64,000 nt of DNA from Streptomyces sp. NBS 14/10 (GTDB taxonomy: Bacteria; Actinomycetota; Actinomycetes; Streptomycetales; Streptomycetaceae), in NCBI RefSeq assembly GCF_002224125.1, contig NZ_NCSM01000054.1, forward strand, positions 123,625 to 187,624, in the 5' to 3' direction. Below are positions 1-8,550 of this stretch, one piece after another. The position numbers and the translations under genes were made by a program. Numbering within the stretch: the first letter of the stretch is position 1; every line of letters starts with the position of its first letter. The notes beneath the pieces were generated by a model. The model had not been told where the DNA came from and made no database searches. It was given only the letters and a program-made list of their open reading frames with translations.

Positions 1-1
1 C

Positions 2-517
2 AGGTGGGGCGAGGAGGGAGCGCGGGTCGACCCACCCGCGGTGGGTGGGGAGCGGGACGTGTTGAGCGGGGTGCTGGACTGGCAGCGGGCGACGTTCGAG
101 TCGAAGTGTGCGGGGGTGGATCCGGGCCGGCTCTCGGAGCGGGGGGTGCCGCCGTCGGGGATGTCCCTGCATGGGCTGGTGCGGCACTTGGCGGGGGTTG
201 AGCGCTGGTGGTTCCGTATTCAGTTCGCCGGGGAGGAGGTTCCGCTGCTGTATTACTCGGACGACGACCCCGACCAGGACTTCGACGCCCTCGACGGCGA
301 CCCCGCGGAGGCGTTCGCGGTGTGGCGGGCGGAGTGCGAGCGCTCGCGGGAGATCGTGGCCGCCGCGGAGTCATTGGAGGTGACTGGGATCCGGAAGCGG
401 ACCGGGGAGTCGATCGTGCTGCGGCGGATCATGGTGGACATGATCGCCGAGTACGCCCGTCACAACGGACACGCGGATCTGCTGCGCGAGCGGATCGACG
501 GCGCCACGGGGTGGTGA
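2..517 (+). CDS. DinB/DUF664 family protein, 5' end cut by window edge
   Basis: The reading frame is open from the first bases of the window, so the true start probably lies upstream; the first in-window candidate is a GTG at 41. The protein has the look of the DinB/DUF664 four-helix-bundle group: a WQRATFESKC segment near the start, a conserved HGLVRHLAGVERWWF helix, and a C-terminal helix with YARHNGHADLLRE, where the histidines of this fold usually bind a metal. Related actinobacterial proteins are often linked to mycothiol-dependent chemistry or simply annotated as hypothetical. It is followed by a convergent esterase gene 11 bp away. The family call is good; the substrate is unknown. Confidence 0.75.
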   Translation, partial: RWGEEGARVDPPAVGGERDVLSGVLDWQRATFESKCAGVDPGRLSERGVPPSGMSLHGLVRHLAGVERWWFRIQFAGEEVPLLYYSDDDPDQDFDALDGDPAEAFAVWRAECERSREIVAAAESLEVTGIRKRTGESIVLRRIMVDMIAEYARHNGHADLLRERIDGATGW

Positions 518-528
518 CCCGCAGGACC

Positions 529-1344
529 TCAGGACTTGATGAAGTCGAGGATGTCGGCGTTGAGCTGATCCTTGTGGGTGATGTAGAGGCCGTGCCCGGC
601 GGCCGGGTACTCCTTGTAGACCGCGCCGGGAATCAGCGCAGCCGTACGGCGGCCGGTCACCTCGACGACCGCGGAGAAGTCCGCGTCGCCGTGCACGACC
701 AGGGCCGGGATGGTCAGCCCGCGCAGTTGCTCGCGGTTGTCGGCGTGGAAGACCGTCTGCTGGACCTGCAGCGTGGCCCAGGGGGAGGCGGACAGGCACA
801 TCCGGAGCTTCCAGTCGATCATGGCGGGGGAGGCTTCGGTGCCCAACTGGGTGGCGAAGTAGGCCTGTGACTGGGTGGCGAGCCACTTGGGGCGGTCGGC
901 GCGGAGGGCGGCGAGCAGCCCGTCCAGGGCGGCTTGGGGGACGCCCTCGGGGTTGTCGTCGGTCTGCTTGAGGAAGGGGAGGATGGCGGAGACGAACACG
1001 GCGCGCTCGACGCGGTCCTCGCCGTGGCGGCCGAGGTAGCGGGCCACCTCGGCGCCGCCGAGCGAGTGGGCGACGAAGGTCACGTCGCGCAGGTCGAGGT
1101 GGTCGAGGAACGCGGCGAGGTCGTCGGCCAGGGTGTCGATGTCGTAGCCGGCCGAGGGGCGGTCGGAGCGGCCGTGGCCGCGCCGGTCGAACGAGAGGCA
1201 GCGGAAGCCCTGCTCGACGAAGAACGGGATCTGGTACTCCCACATCTCGGTGTTGAGCATGGAGCTGGTGACGAAGACGATCGGGCGGCCCTGCCCGTAG
1301 TCCTCGTAGGCCAGGCGGGTCCCATCCGCGGTCTCAAAGAACAT
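529..1344 (-). CDS. alpha/beta hydrolase, aryl esterase/non-haem chloroperoxidase type
   Basis: A 271-residue single-domain alpha/beta hydrolase without signal peptide, hence cytoplasmic. The nucleophile elbow AHSLGGAE places Ser94; HGDADFS gives the acid at Asp222 and PAAGHG the base at His251. These positions match those of the Pseudomonas fluorescens aryl esterase/perhydrolase subfamily, long annotated as cofactor-free haloperoxidases. Length and the start (ATG with FFETADGTRLAYEDYG) are typical. It is probably an esterase of broad specificity; the physiological substrate cannot be read from sequence. It stands alone, divergent from nothing obvious and convergent with the DUF664 gene. Confidence 0.85.
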   Translation of the reverse strand: MFFETADGTRLAYEDYGQGRPIVFVTSSMLNTEMWEYQIPFFVEQGFRCLSFDRRGHGRSDRPSAGYDIDTLADDLAAFLDHLDLRDVTFVAHSLGGAEVARYLGRHGEDRVERAVFVSAILPFLKQTDDNPEGVPQAALDGLLAALRADRPKWLATQSQAYFATQLGTEASPAMIDWKLRMCLSASPWATLQVQQTVFHADNREQLRGLTIPALVVHGDADFSAVVEVTGRRTAALIPGAVYKEYPAAGHGLYITHKDQLNADILDFIKS

Positions 1345-1449
1345 CTCGGCTCCTCGGCAGCTGGTGCTGGTGGTTTCGACGTGTTCAGGATGTCCGAGCC
1401 GCCGAGGAGCGTCGATTACGTGCCGGGTAATGCCGGTTACGTCAGAGGC

Positions 1450-1917
1450 TCAGAGGCCCAGGTCCTTGATGATCTTGGCGACATGGCCCGTGGCGCGGAC
1501 GTTGTACAGGGCGCGCTCGACCTTGCCCTGTTCGTCGACGACGACCGTGGAGCGGATCACGCCGGTGACCGTCTTGCCGTACATCTTCTTCTCGCCGAAG
1601 GCGCCGTAGGCCTGGAGGATCTCCTTCTCGGGGTCGCCGAGCAGGGTGACCTTCAGGTCCTCCTTGTCGCGGAACTTCGCCAGCTTCTCGGGCTTGTCCG
1701 GGGAGATGCCGACCACGTCGTAGCCGTGCTGCGCGAGGAGGCCGAGGTTGTCGGTGAAGTCACAGGCCTGCTTGGTGCAGCCGGGGGTGAGGGCAGCCGG
1801 GTAGAAGTAGACGATCACCTTGCGGCCGGCGTAGTCGGCGAGCGAGACAGGCTTGCCGTCCGCGTTGGGGAGGGTGAAGGCGGGGGCGGTGTCGCCGGGC
1901 TGCAGGCGCTCGCTCAT
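1450..1917 (-). CDS. bcp: thioredoxin-dependent peroxiredoxin, BCP/PrxQ type
   Basis: A 155-residue cytoplasmic peroxiredoxin that reduces hydrogen peroxide and organic hydroperoxides using thioredoxin. The motif TPGCTKQAC contains the peroxidatic Cys47 and a resolving Cys52, the PrxQ-type intramolecular pair. The frame could extend to 1989, but the ATG at 1917 has a GAGGAG ribosome binding site about 7 bp upstream and gives the usual family N-terminus (MSERLQPGDTAPAFTLP), so I choose it. Length is normal for BCP. It is probably monocistronic. Confidence 0.92.
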   Translation of the reverse strand: MSERLQPGDTAPAFTLPNADGKPVSLADYAGRKVIVYFYPAALTPGCTKQACDFTDNLGLLAQHGYDVVGISPDKPEKLAKFRDKEDLKVTLLGDPEKEILQAYGAFGEKKMYGKTVTGVIRSTVVVDEQGKVERALYNVRATGHVAKIIKDLGL

Positions 1918-2086
1918 GGTGGGGTCTCCTCGTGGCACGGGTGCGTGGCGCGGGTGTAGGGCGCGGGTGTGTACGTACGTGCCCGACATTAGTCAGGTTT
2001 CCGATCGGGGGTGCTGTGGGGCATCGGCCAGGGGGAGCTGACAGACTGTCCATCACCGGATCATCGAGAATGACGGAGGCAGCGCG

Positions 2087-2407
2087 GTGTCGGATGCCAG
2101 GACCCCTGCGCAGATCGAGGCGGACATCGCCCGCAGGCGGCAGCAGCTCGCCGTGACGCTCGACGAGATCGGGACGCGGATGCATCCCAAGACCATCGTC
2201 GGGGACGCGAAGGCGAAGGCGGTGTCGGTGGTGGACCGGACGGCGGGGCGGGCCTATGTCTCCGTGAACCGCGCGGTCACCGGCGTACGGGCGCAGTTCG
2301 TCTCCGAGGAGGGCGTCCCACGGCTGGAGCGGATCATTCCGCTGACGCTCGTGGCGGTGGGCCTCGTCGGGCTGTACGCCATGTCATCGCGGCGTCGCCG
2401 TTCGTAG
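2087..2407 (+). CDS. DUF3618 small membrane-associated protein
   Basis: A 106-residue protein of the actinobacterial DUF3618 type: the N-terminal ARTPAQIEADIARRRQQL signature, then a helical region, and one C-terminal transmembrane segment (LTLVAVGLVGLYAM) ended by a basic tail (SSRRRRS). The GTG start at 2087 follows a purine-rich stretch. In other actinomycetes such proteins are found beside membrane-stress or BCP-type genes, as here. Its function is unknown; it is likely anchored in the cytoplasmic membrane with most of the chain in the cytoplasm. Confidence 0.85.
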   Translation: MSDARTPAQIEADIARRRQQLAVTLDEIGTRMHPKTIVGDAKAKAVSVVDRTAGRAYVSVNRAVTGVRAQFVSEEGVPRLERIIPLTLVAVGLVGLYAMSSRRRRS

Positions 2408-2503
2408 CGAGCGGGGGGCGGTCAAGGGGCGGCCGGGGGCGTTTGGCGGGCTGTGTCCGGCCTGTGCCTCCGGTGCGCGGCCGGGCCAGGTACGGTCAGG
2501 GGC

Positions 2504-2845
2504 GTGAGTACGAACACCTCCCATGACAAGCTGCCCATCCGGATGCTGCACGACCGGGTGCTGGTCCGAACCGACATCCCGGAGGGCGAGCGGCGCTCGA
2601 CCGGCGGCATCGTCATCCCGGCGACCGCGGCGGTCGGCAGGCGGCTGGCCTGGGCCGAGGTGGTCGCGGTCGGGCAGAGCGTGCGGACCGTGGAGCCGGG
2701 CGACCGGGTGCTCTACGACCCGGAGGACCGGGCCGAGGTCGAGGTGCGCGGCGTCGCGTATGTGCTGATGCGGGAGCGCGATCTGCACGCGGTCGCGGCC
2801 GAGCGGCTTGAGGGGTCCGAGGACTCCACGGGGCTGTATCTCTAG
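2504..2845 (+). CDS. GroES-like co-chaperonin domain protein
   Basis: A 113-residue protein with the GroES (Cpn10) fold: PIRMLHDRVLVRTDIPEGERRSTGGIVIP at the N-terminus and the beta-barrel segment DRVLYDPEDRAEVEVRGVAYVLMRERDL. The GTG at 2504 gives the N-terminus MSTNTSHDKLP; an upstream in-frame GTG at 2453 would add residues unlike the family. No groEL follows, so it is not the main groES-groEL operon but one of the stand-alone GroES-like genes common in Streptomyces. It may be an accessory chaperonin cap; that role is inferred from the fold only. Confidence 0.85.
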   Translation: MSTNTSHDKLPIRMLHDRVLVRTDIPEGERRSTGGIVIPATAAVGRRLAWAEVVAVGQSVRTVEPGDRVLYDPEDRAEVEVRGVAYVLMRERDLHAVAAERLEGSEDSTGLYL

Positions 2846-2909
2846 TCGGGTCCTCAGCAGTCGGGTCCTCAGCGGGAGCTCAGGGCTGCGGGGCCGTACG
2901 CAGGCATGT

Positions 2910-2941
2910 GCGAGGGTGGTGACCTTGGTCACCACCCTCGC
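2910..2941. terminator. bidirectional hairpin between groES-like and PBP genes
   Basis: A perfect 15-bp stem with a 2-base TT loop lies between the two convergent genes; the left arm begins GCGAGGGTGG and the right arm ends CCACCCTCGC. No U-tract follows, which is usual for high-GC actinomycete terminators. It can act for both transcripts. Confidence 0.75.
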
Positions 2942-2946
2942 CTGTC

Positions 2947-5241
2947 TCAGCCGCCCCCCTCTGGGACGCCCTGGCCACCCGGGTCGCCGGGGTCGGCCGT
3001 CGTGGGAACGTCCGTCGGGACGCCCGTCGGCACGGTGTACGTGGGCTCGGTCGCCGGGGCCGTCGGCGGGGTGGTGGTGGGCAGGGCCGGGTCGGTGGTC
3101 GGGGTGGTCGGAAGCGTGGCGGGTGGGGTGGTGACCTCCGGCGGGGTGGTGACGGCCGGGGCGGTGGTGGCCGGGCCGGTCGGGAGGGTCGGGGTGGTGG
3201 TGCCGTCGCCGGGGTTCAGCTCGAACTGGGCCGGGGTGCGTCCCTGGAGCGCGGCGGAGGTGTACGCCGCCCAGATCTCCGTCGGGTAGCCGCCGCCGTT
3301 GATACGGGGCAGGCCGGTCGCCCCGTACAGCGACTTCTGCGCCCCGGTGGACGAGTCCTGGCCCATCACGGCCACGACCGTCGCCAGGTCCGGGGTGTAC
3401 CCCGCGAACCAGGCCGCCTTGTCGTCCTCCGCGGTGCCGGTCTTGCCCGCCGCGGGGTGCCCGGCGGCCTGGGCCGCGGTCGCGGTGCCGCCGTCGACCA
3501 CGCTCTGCAGGACCGTGGTGGTGGTGTCGGCGGCGGGGCGGGGGACGGCCTGGTCGGTCTTCGGCGACGGGACGTCGATCTTCTGGCCGCCCCTGGTGAT
3601 CTTTGTGACCAGGGCGTACGGGGTGTGGACGCCGTGGTTGGCGAGGGTCGCGTACGCCTCGGTCATGTCCAGCACGCTGGCCGTGGCGACGCCGAGCGCG
3701 ATGGAGGGGGAGGCGTTCAGGTCCGGGGTGTCCTTGGGGATGCCGAGGGCGATCGCGGTCTGCTTGACCTTGTCCGGGCCGACGTCCTGTGCCATCTGGG
3801 CGTACACGGAGTTCACCGACTTGTCGGTGGCCGTGGTGACGTCGATGGAGCCGTAGTCGACGTCGTCCTCGTTGGCCGGGGAGTAGCCGGTGGGCCCCGC
3901 GGCCCCGGTGACCTCGCGCTTGTTGGTGCCGTCGTAGATCGTGTCCGGGGTGATCTGCACCCCGCCCTGGGTGGTGGATCCGTTCTGCAGCGCGGAGGTG
4001 AACACGAGCGGCTTGAAGGTGGATCCGACCTGGTAGTCGGTGCGGGTCGCGTTGTTGACGAACTGCTTGGTGTAGTCGACGCCGCCGTAGAGGGCGACCA
4101 CCCTCCCGGTCTTGGGGTCGATCGAGGCGCCGCCCGCCCGGACGTACTTGTCGACCTTGCGGGAGCCGCTGAGCTTGTTCATCAGCTTGTCGCGCACCGC
4201 CGCGACGAAGGCGTCCTGCTTCTTGCGGTCGATGGTGGTGGTGATCCGGTAGCCGCCGCGGGCCAGGGTCTGCTCGTCGATGATGTTGTTCTTGGTGAGG
4301 TACGCCTCGACGGCCTCGATCAGATATCCGCGCTGCCCGGACATGCCCGACTGGGCGGTGACCTTGCCGGGGGCCGGGAAGGTCATCTTGTCGCGGGCGG
4401 TCTTGGTCAGCCAGTCCTTCTTGACCATGCCGTCCAGGACGTAGTTCCAGCGGGCCAGCGCCCGGTCCTTGTTCTGCGGGTGGGTGACCACGTCGTACGC
4501 GTTGGGGGCGTTGAGCAGGGTCGCCAGATACGCGCCCTGGCCGATGTCGAGGTCCTTGGCGTCCTTGCCGTAGTAGGCCTGGGCGGCGGCCTGGATGCCG
4601 TAGGCGTTGCGCCCGAAGTAGCTGGTGTTCAGATAGCCCTCGAGGATGTCGTCCTTGCTCACCTCCCGGTCCAGCTTGATCGAGATGAAGAACTCCTTCA
4701 CCTTCCGGGAGACGGTCTGCTCCTGGTCGAGGTAGTAGTTCTTCACGTACTGCTGGGTGATGGTGGAGCCGGACTGCTTGCCCTTGCCGGTGGCGGTATT
4801 CCAGGCGGCGCGGACCATCGCCTCGGGGTTGATGGCCGACTCGGAGTAGAAGTCCCGGTCCTCGGCCGCGAGCACCGCGTGCTGGGTGTCCTTGGGCACC
4901 TGGCTGAGCGGTACGTTCTCCCGGTTGACCTTGCCCTCGCGGGCGAGCGGGGTGCCGTCGGAGTAGAGGAAGACATTGCTCTGGGCGATGGCGATGTCCT
5001 TGGCGGCGGGGATGTCGACGAGCAGATAGCCGGTGACCAGGCCGCCCGCGACGAGCAGCACGATCACCAGAAAGCCGCTGAGCACCATCCGCCAGGTGGG
5101 GAGCAGCCGGCGCCAGCCGGTGCGCTTGGGGCGGCCCTTTCTGCCTTTGGGGCGGGCGGCCCTGCCGTCGCTGGTGGGGTCGGTGCTGGTGACGTCCGGG
5201 CCGCCCATGCCGCCGTCGATCAGTTGGGGCTCGTCGCTCAT
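2947..5241 (-). CDS. bifunctional penicillin-binding protein (glycosyltransferase/transpeptidase)
   Basis: A 764-residue class A PBP that polymerises and crosslinks peptidoglycan at the outer face of the membrane. A basic cytoplasmic tail (residues 1-50) precedes one transmembrane anchor (about 52-76). The GT51 domain shows the catalytic Glu127 in AAEDRDFYS, QQYVKNYYL and the EGYLNTSYFG motif. The transpeptidase domain has the nucleophile in GSTFKP (Ser407), the SVN motif (475-477) and KTG (600-602). Residues from about 675 form a long Thr/Pro-rich tail, typical of actinomycete PBPs and probably wall-spanning. The start is ATG at 5241. It is monocistronic and convergent with the GroES-like gene. 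Confidence 0.93.
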   Translation of the reverse strand: MSDEPQLIDGGMGGPDVTSTDPTSDGRAARPKGRKGRPKRTGWRRLLPTWRMVLSGFLVIVLLVAGGLVTGYLLVDIPAAKDIAIAQSNVFLYSDGTPLAREGKVNRENVPLSQVPKDTQHAVLAAEDRDFYSESAINPEAMVRAAWNTATGKGKQSGSTITQQYVKNYYLDQEQTVSRKVKEFFISIKLDREVSKDDILEGYLNTSYFGRNAYGIQAAAQAYYGKDAKDLDIGQGAYLATLLNAPNAYDVVTHPQNKDRALARWNYVLDGMVKKDWLTKTARDKMTFPAPGKVTAQSGMSGQRGYLIEAVEAYLTKNNIIDEQTLARGGYRITTTIDRKKQDAFVAAVRDKLMNKLSGSRKVDKYVRAGGASIDPKTGRVVALYGGVDYTKQFVNNATRTDYQVGSTFKPLVFTSALQNGSTTQGGVQITPDTIYDGTNKREVTGAAGPTGYSPANEDDVDYGSIDVTTATDKSVNSVYAQMAQDVGPDKVKQTAIALGIPKDTPDLNASPSIALGVATASVLDMTEAYATLANHGVHTPYALVTKITRGGQKIDVPSPKTDQAVPRPAADTTTTVLQSVVDGGTATAAQAAGHPAAGKTGTAEDDKAAWFAGYTPDLATVVAVMGQDSSTGAQKSLYGATGLPRINGGGYPTEIWAAYTSAALQGRTPAQFELNPGDGTTTPTLPTGPATTAPAVTTPPEVTTPPATLPTTPTTDPALPTTTPPTAPATEPTYTVPTGVPTDVPTTADPGDPGGQGVPEGGG

Positions 5242-5528
5242 GTCCTTTGAGACTCCTCGGCCGCCGTCGAGGGTTGCGCCGCGGCGGAATCGTGCACGGT
5301 CGGGCGATTGGCCTGGTACGCCCCAGAAAACACTGTCGCATCATCCGTTCCGGGCCGGGGCCGTGGCCCACACCTGTGACACCTCTGTGACCGGCGGAAT
5401 GGACGATTTCCGCCTTCCAATCGGGTGGAGTTCCGCGCTCCATTCGGGCGAATAACGCCTCGCCCTCCCTCCGGCCGCGCCGCTAGGCTCCTGAGCTTTG
5501 GTGCCGGGCGGGAAGGGAGGGGCGGTCC

Positions 5529-6374
5529 ATGCTGCGCGGTCATCCGCGGCGCGGTGATTTGTGGCGCGGTCATTCAAGGCTGTACGCGGCCGTGGCGATG
5601 GGCGGGTTCAGGCGCTATGCGACCTATCGGGTCGCCACCGCGGCCGGGGTGTTCACCAATACGGTCTTCGGCTTCATCGTCGCCTACACCTATATAGCCC
5701 TGTGGGACCAGCGGCCCCATCTGGGCGGCTACGACCTCTCCCAGGCGTTGACGTTCGTCTGGCTCGGCCAGGCGCTGCTGGCGACCATGGCGCTGATGGG
5801 CGGGGGTTTCCAGGAGGAGCTGCAGGAGCGGATCCGCTCCGGCGATATCGCCATCGACCTCTACCGCCCGGTGGATCTTCAGCTGTGGTGGCTGGCCGGG
5901 GACCTCGGCCGGGCCACCTTCCAGCTGCTGGGGCGCGGGATCATGCCCATGGTGTTCGGCGCGCTGGCCTTCGAGCTGACCCTGCCCGGCTCCGCGCTGA
6001 CCTGGGTCTGGTTCGTGCTGTCGGTCGTCCTGGGGTCGTGTGTCGGCTTCGCGATGCACTATCTGGTCGGGCTCACCGCCTTCTGGCTGCTCGACAGTTC
6101 GGGGATCACCCTGATGAGCAGTCTGCTGGGGCTGTTCTTCTCCGGGATGATCCTCCCGCTGAACGTCTTCCCGGGCGCGCTGGGCGAGGTGGCCCGGCTG
6201 CTGCCGTGGGCGGCGATGCTGCAGGTGCCCGCGGATGTCTTCCTGGAGGAGCACCGCGGGCTCGGGCTGCTGCGGGCGCTGGCCTTCCAGGCGGGGTGGG
6301 CGGTCGTGCTGTTCGCGGCGGGGCGGGCGCTGCAGTCGGTCGCGACGCGGAGGGTGGTGGTGCAGGGTGGCTGA
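5529..6374 (+). CDS. ABC-2 type transporter permease, first subunit
   Basis: A 281-residue integral membrane protein with about six hydrophobic segments, of the ABC2_membrane_6/DUF990 permease kind. It opens with a cytoplasmic basic stretch, then GGFRRYATYRVATAAGVFTNTVFGF, the usual start of this family, so an internal start near 5592 is also possible. A conserved cytoplasmic loop RSGDIAIDLYRPVDLQLWWL follows. It overlaps the next permease gene by 8 bp (stop 6374, GTG start 6367), and an ATPase gene follows, so the three genes form one exporter. The substrate is unknown. Confidence 0.88.
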   Translation: MLRGHPRRGDLWRGHSRLYAAVAMGGFRRYATYRVATAAGVFTNTVFGFIVAYTYIALWDQRPHLGGYDLSQALTFVWLGQALLATMALMGGGFQEELQERIRSGDIAIDLYRPVDLQLWWLAGDLGRATFQLLGRGIMPMVFGALAFELTLPGSALTWVWFVLSVVLGSCVGFAMHYLVGLTAFWLLDSSGITLMSSLLGLFFSGMILPLNVFPGALGEVARLLPWAAMLQVPADVFLEEHRGLGLLRALAFQAGWAVVLFAAGRALQSVATRRVVVQGG

Positions 6375-7329
6375 GCCGCTGCGCTCCGGCGCCGACGCTG
6401 AGCCGCTGCGCTCCGGCGCGTACGGTGAGCGGCTGCGCTCCGGCGCGTACGGTGAGCGGCTGCGCTCCGGCGCGTACGGTGAGTCCCCGCCCTCCCGGGC
6501 GTACGCTGAGCCGCTTCGCTCCCGCGCGTACCACGGGCTGCGCGCCTACCTGCTGATCATCGCGATGTGGGTGCGCTCCACGATGGCGTACCGCACCTCG
6601 TTCCTGATCATGACGATCGGGAACTTCGCGGCGACCGGGCTCGACTTCGTCGTGATCGCGCTGATGTTCTCGCACGTCGGCACGCTGGGCGGGTTCAGCC
6701 TGTCCGAGGTGGCCTTCCTCTACGGCACCACCAGCACCTCCTTCGGCCTCACGGACATGACCCTGGGCAGCATGAACCGGGTCGGCCGCCGGGTCCGCGA
6801 CGGGACGATGGACACCCTGCTGGTGCGGCCCGTGCCGATCCTCGCGCAGGTGGCCGCCGACCGTTTCGCGCTGCGCAGGCTGGGCCGGATCTGCCAGGGG
6901 CTGCTGCTGCTCATCTGGTCGCTGATCCGGCTGGACATCGACTGGACGGCCGACCGGGTGCTGCTGGTGCCGGTGATGCTGCTGAGCGGGGGAGCGATCT
7001 TCGGGGCGATGTTCGTGGCCGGCGGGGCCTTCCAGTTCTGGGCGAACGACGCCTCCGAGGTGCAGAACTCCTTCACGTACGGCGGCAACACCCTGCTCCA
7101 GTACCCGCCGACGGTCTTCGCACAGGACCTGCTGCGCGGCGTCACCTTCGTCATCCCGCTGGCCTTCGTCAACTGGCTGCCCGCGCTGCACATCCTGGGC
7201 CGGGAGAACCCGCTGGGCCTGCCGAGCTGGATCGGCTTCGCCGCCCCGCTGGTCGCGCTGGGCTGCTGTGCGCTGGCCGGGCTGGCCTGGCGGGCGGGGC
7301 TGCGGTCGTATCGGAGCACGGGCAGCTGA
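6367..7329 (+). CDS. ABC-2 type transporter permease, second subunit, repeat-extended N-terminus
   Basis: A 320-residue permease that pairs with the preceding one. The membrane core begins around residue 58 (LRAYLLIIAMWVRSTMAYRTSF) and contains RRVRDGTMDTLLVRPVPILAQ, the cytoplasmic loop expected for the second half of this heterodimer. The GTG start at 6367 overlaps the upstream stop. What is odd is the N-terminus: residues 3-56 are six copies of a nine-residue unit (EPLRSGAY-like) encoded by 27-bp tandem DNA repeats, a segment not expected in this family. If the repeats are dispensable, translation could also start further in, but no good internal start and ribosome binding site precedes the first membrane helix. 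Confidence 0.85.
   Translation: MAEPLRSGADAEPLRSGAYGERLRSGAYGERLRSGAYGESPPSRAYAEPLRSRAYHGLRAYLLIIAMWVRSTMAYRTSFLIMTIGNFAATGLDFVVIALMFSHVGTLGGFSLSEVAFLYGTTSTSFGLTDMTLGSMNRVGRRVRDGTMDTLLVRPVPILAQVAADRFALRRLGRICQGLLLLIWSLIRLDIDWTADRVLLVPVMLLSGGAIFGAMFVAGGAFQFWANDASEVQNSFTYGGNTLLQYPPTVFAQDLLRGVTFVIPLAFVNWLPALHILGRENPLGLPSWIGFAAPLVALGCCALAGLAWRAGLRSYRSTGS
6373..6534 (+). repeat. six tandem 27-bp in-frame repeats
   Basis: Six consecutive 27-bp units at 6373, 6400, 6427, 6454, 6481 and 6508. Units 2-4 are nearly identical (core CTGCGCTCCGGCGCGTACGG); units 1, 5 and 6 are diverged. They keep the reading frame and encode the extended N-terminus of the second ABC-2 permease. Confidence 0.9.
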
Positions 7330-7344
7330 GAGGGCTGGGGCTTT

Positions 7345-8508
7345 ATGGGTGACATCAACGCTGACTCGAAAGACGGCTTCACGGATGGCTTCACGGATGG
7401 CTTCAGAGACGGCTTCATGAACGACTTCGCTGATGACTTCATCGTGCTCGACGGGGTCGAGAAGGTCTTCCAGGTGCGGCGCCGGGCGGGGCTGCTGCGC
7501 CGCGAGCGGCGCGAGGTGCGCGCCGTGGACGGCATCAGCTTCCGGGTGCCGCGCGGCGAGATGGTCGGCTACATCGGGCCCAACGGCGCCGGGAAGTCCA
7601 CCACGATCAAGATGCTCACCGGGATCCTGGTGCCCAGCGGCGGCCGGCTGCGGGTGGCCGGGATCGATCCGTCGCGCGAGCGGACGCGGCTGGCGCGCCG
7701 TATCGGGGTGGTCTTCGGGCAGCGTACGACCCTGTGGTGGGATCTGCCGCTGCGTGACTCGTACGCGCTGGTGCGGCGGATGTACCGGATCCCCGACGCC
7801 CGGTACCGCCAGAACCTCGACCGGTGCGTCGAACTCCTCGACCTCGGCGCGCTCCTGGACGTACCGGTCCGTCAGCTCTCCCTGGGCCAGCGGATGCGCG
7901 GCGATATCGCGGCGGCGCTGCTGCACGACCCCGAGGTGCTGTATCTCGACGAGCCGACGATCGGTCTTGATGTGGTCAGCAAGGCGAAGGTGCGGGAGTT
8001 TCTGCGCGAGGTGAACGCCGAGCAGGGCACCACCGTGCTGCTGACCACCCATGATCTGACCGATATCGAACAGCTGTGCAAGCGGGTGATGGTCATCGAC
8101 CACGGGCGGCTGGTGTACGACGGCGGGCTCGAGGGGCTGCACGCGGTGGGCGAGAGCGAGCGGACGCTCGTCGTCGACCTGGAGCGGGAGCTGCCGCCGA
8201 TCGAGATCCCCGGCTCGCGGACGGTACGGGTGGAAGGGCCGCGGCAGTGGCTGGCGTTCCCGGCCGGGAGCAGCGCCGCGCCGATCGTGGCGGCGGTGGC
8301 GGACGGATATCCGCTGGTGGACCTGTCGGTGCGGGAGCCGGACATCGAGGACGTCATCGCCAAGATGCTGTATCCGGCGGGGAGCGTGCCGGGGGCCGAA
8401 GCAGCGGTGGAGGCGGAGAGGGAGCCGGATGCGGAAGGAGCGGCGGAGGGGGAGGGAGAGGCGGAGCAGGAGGGCAAGTCCGCGCGTCCGTCGGCCGACC
8501 CGGTCTGA
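7345..8508 (+). CDS. ABC transporter ATP-binding protein
   Basis: A 387-residue ATPase that energises the two upstream permeases. Walker A is GPNGAGKST (78-86), the signature is LSLGQRMRGD (near 179-187) with Gly-Gln in place of the usual SGGQ, and Walker B is VLYLDEPTIGLD (198-209), followed by the H-loop TTHD. Together with an ABC-2 permease pair this is the architecture of Streptomyces exporters sometimes called daunorubicin-resistance-like. Residues 10-33 are a repeat (DGFTDGFTDGFRDGFMNDF) encoded by six 12-bp units (7372-7443); the C-terminus (about 350-380) is Glu/Ala-rich. The ATG at 7345 lies 15 bp after the second permease stop. Confidence 0.92.
   Translation: MGDINADSKDGFTDGFTDGFRDGFMNDFADDFIVLDGVEKVFQVRRRAGLLRRERREVRAVDGISFRVPRGEMVGYIGPNGAGKSTTIKMLTGILVPSGGRLRVAGIDPSRERTRLARRIGVVFGQRTTLWWDLPLRDSYALVRRMYRIPDARYRQNLDRCVELLDLGALLDVPVRQLSLGQRMRGDIAAALLHDPEVLYLDEPTIGLDVVSKAKVREFLREVNAEQGTTVLLTTHDLTDIEQLCKRVMVIDHGRLVYDGGLEGLHAVGESERTLVVDLERELPPIEIPGSRTVRVEGPRQWLAFPAGSSAAPIVAAVADGYPLVDLSVREPDIEDVIAKMLYPAGSVPGAEAAVEAEREPDAEGAAEGEGEAEQEGKSARPSADPV
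7372..7443 (+). repeat. six tandem 12-bp units at the ATPase 5' end
   Basis: Units of the form GAYGGCTTCAYG begin at 7372, 7384, 7396, 7408, 7420 and 7432, the last two diverged. They are in frame and encode the DGF-rich N-terminal extension of the ATP-binding protein. Confidence 0.85.
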
Positions 8509-8550
8509 AGGGGCGTGGGCCGCACGGCCTTACGCCGTTAACCTGTCCGT

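Noticed and set aside
2384..5443. Very long minus-strand frame overlapping the PBP gene, and other long antisense frames such as 19396-24657
   Set aside because: High-GC DNA has few stop codons in the shadow frames; the products are Arg/Pro/Gly/His-rich without domains, and each is opposite or out of frame with a clearly recognised gene.
6373..6534. CRISPR array suggested by evenly spaced repeats
   Set aside because: The units are directly adjacent with no spacers, keep the reading frame and lie inside a permease gene; no cas genes are present.
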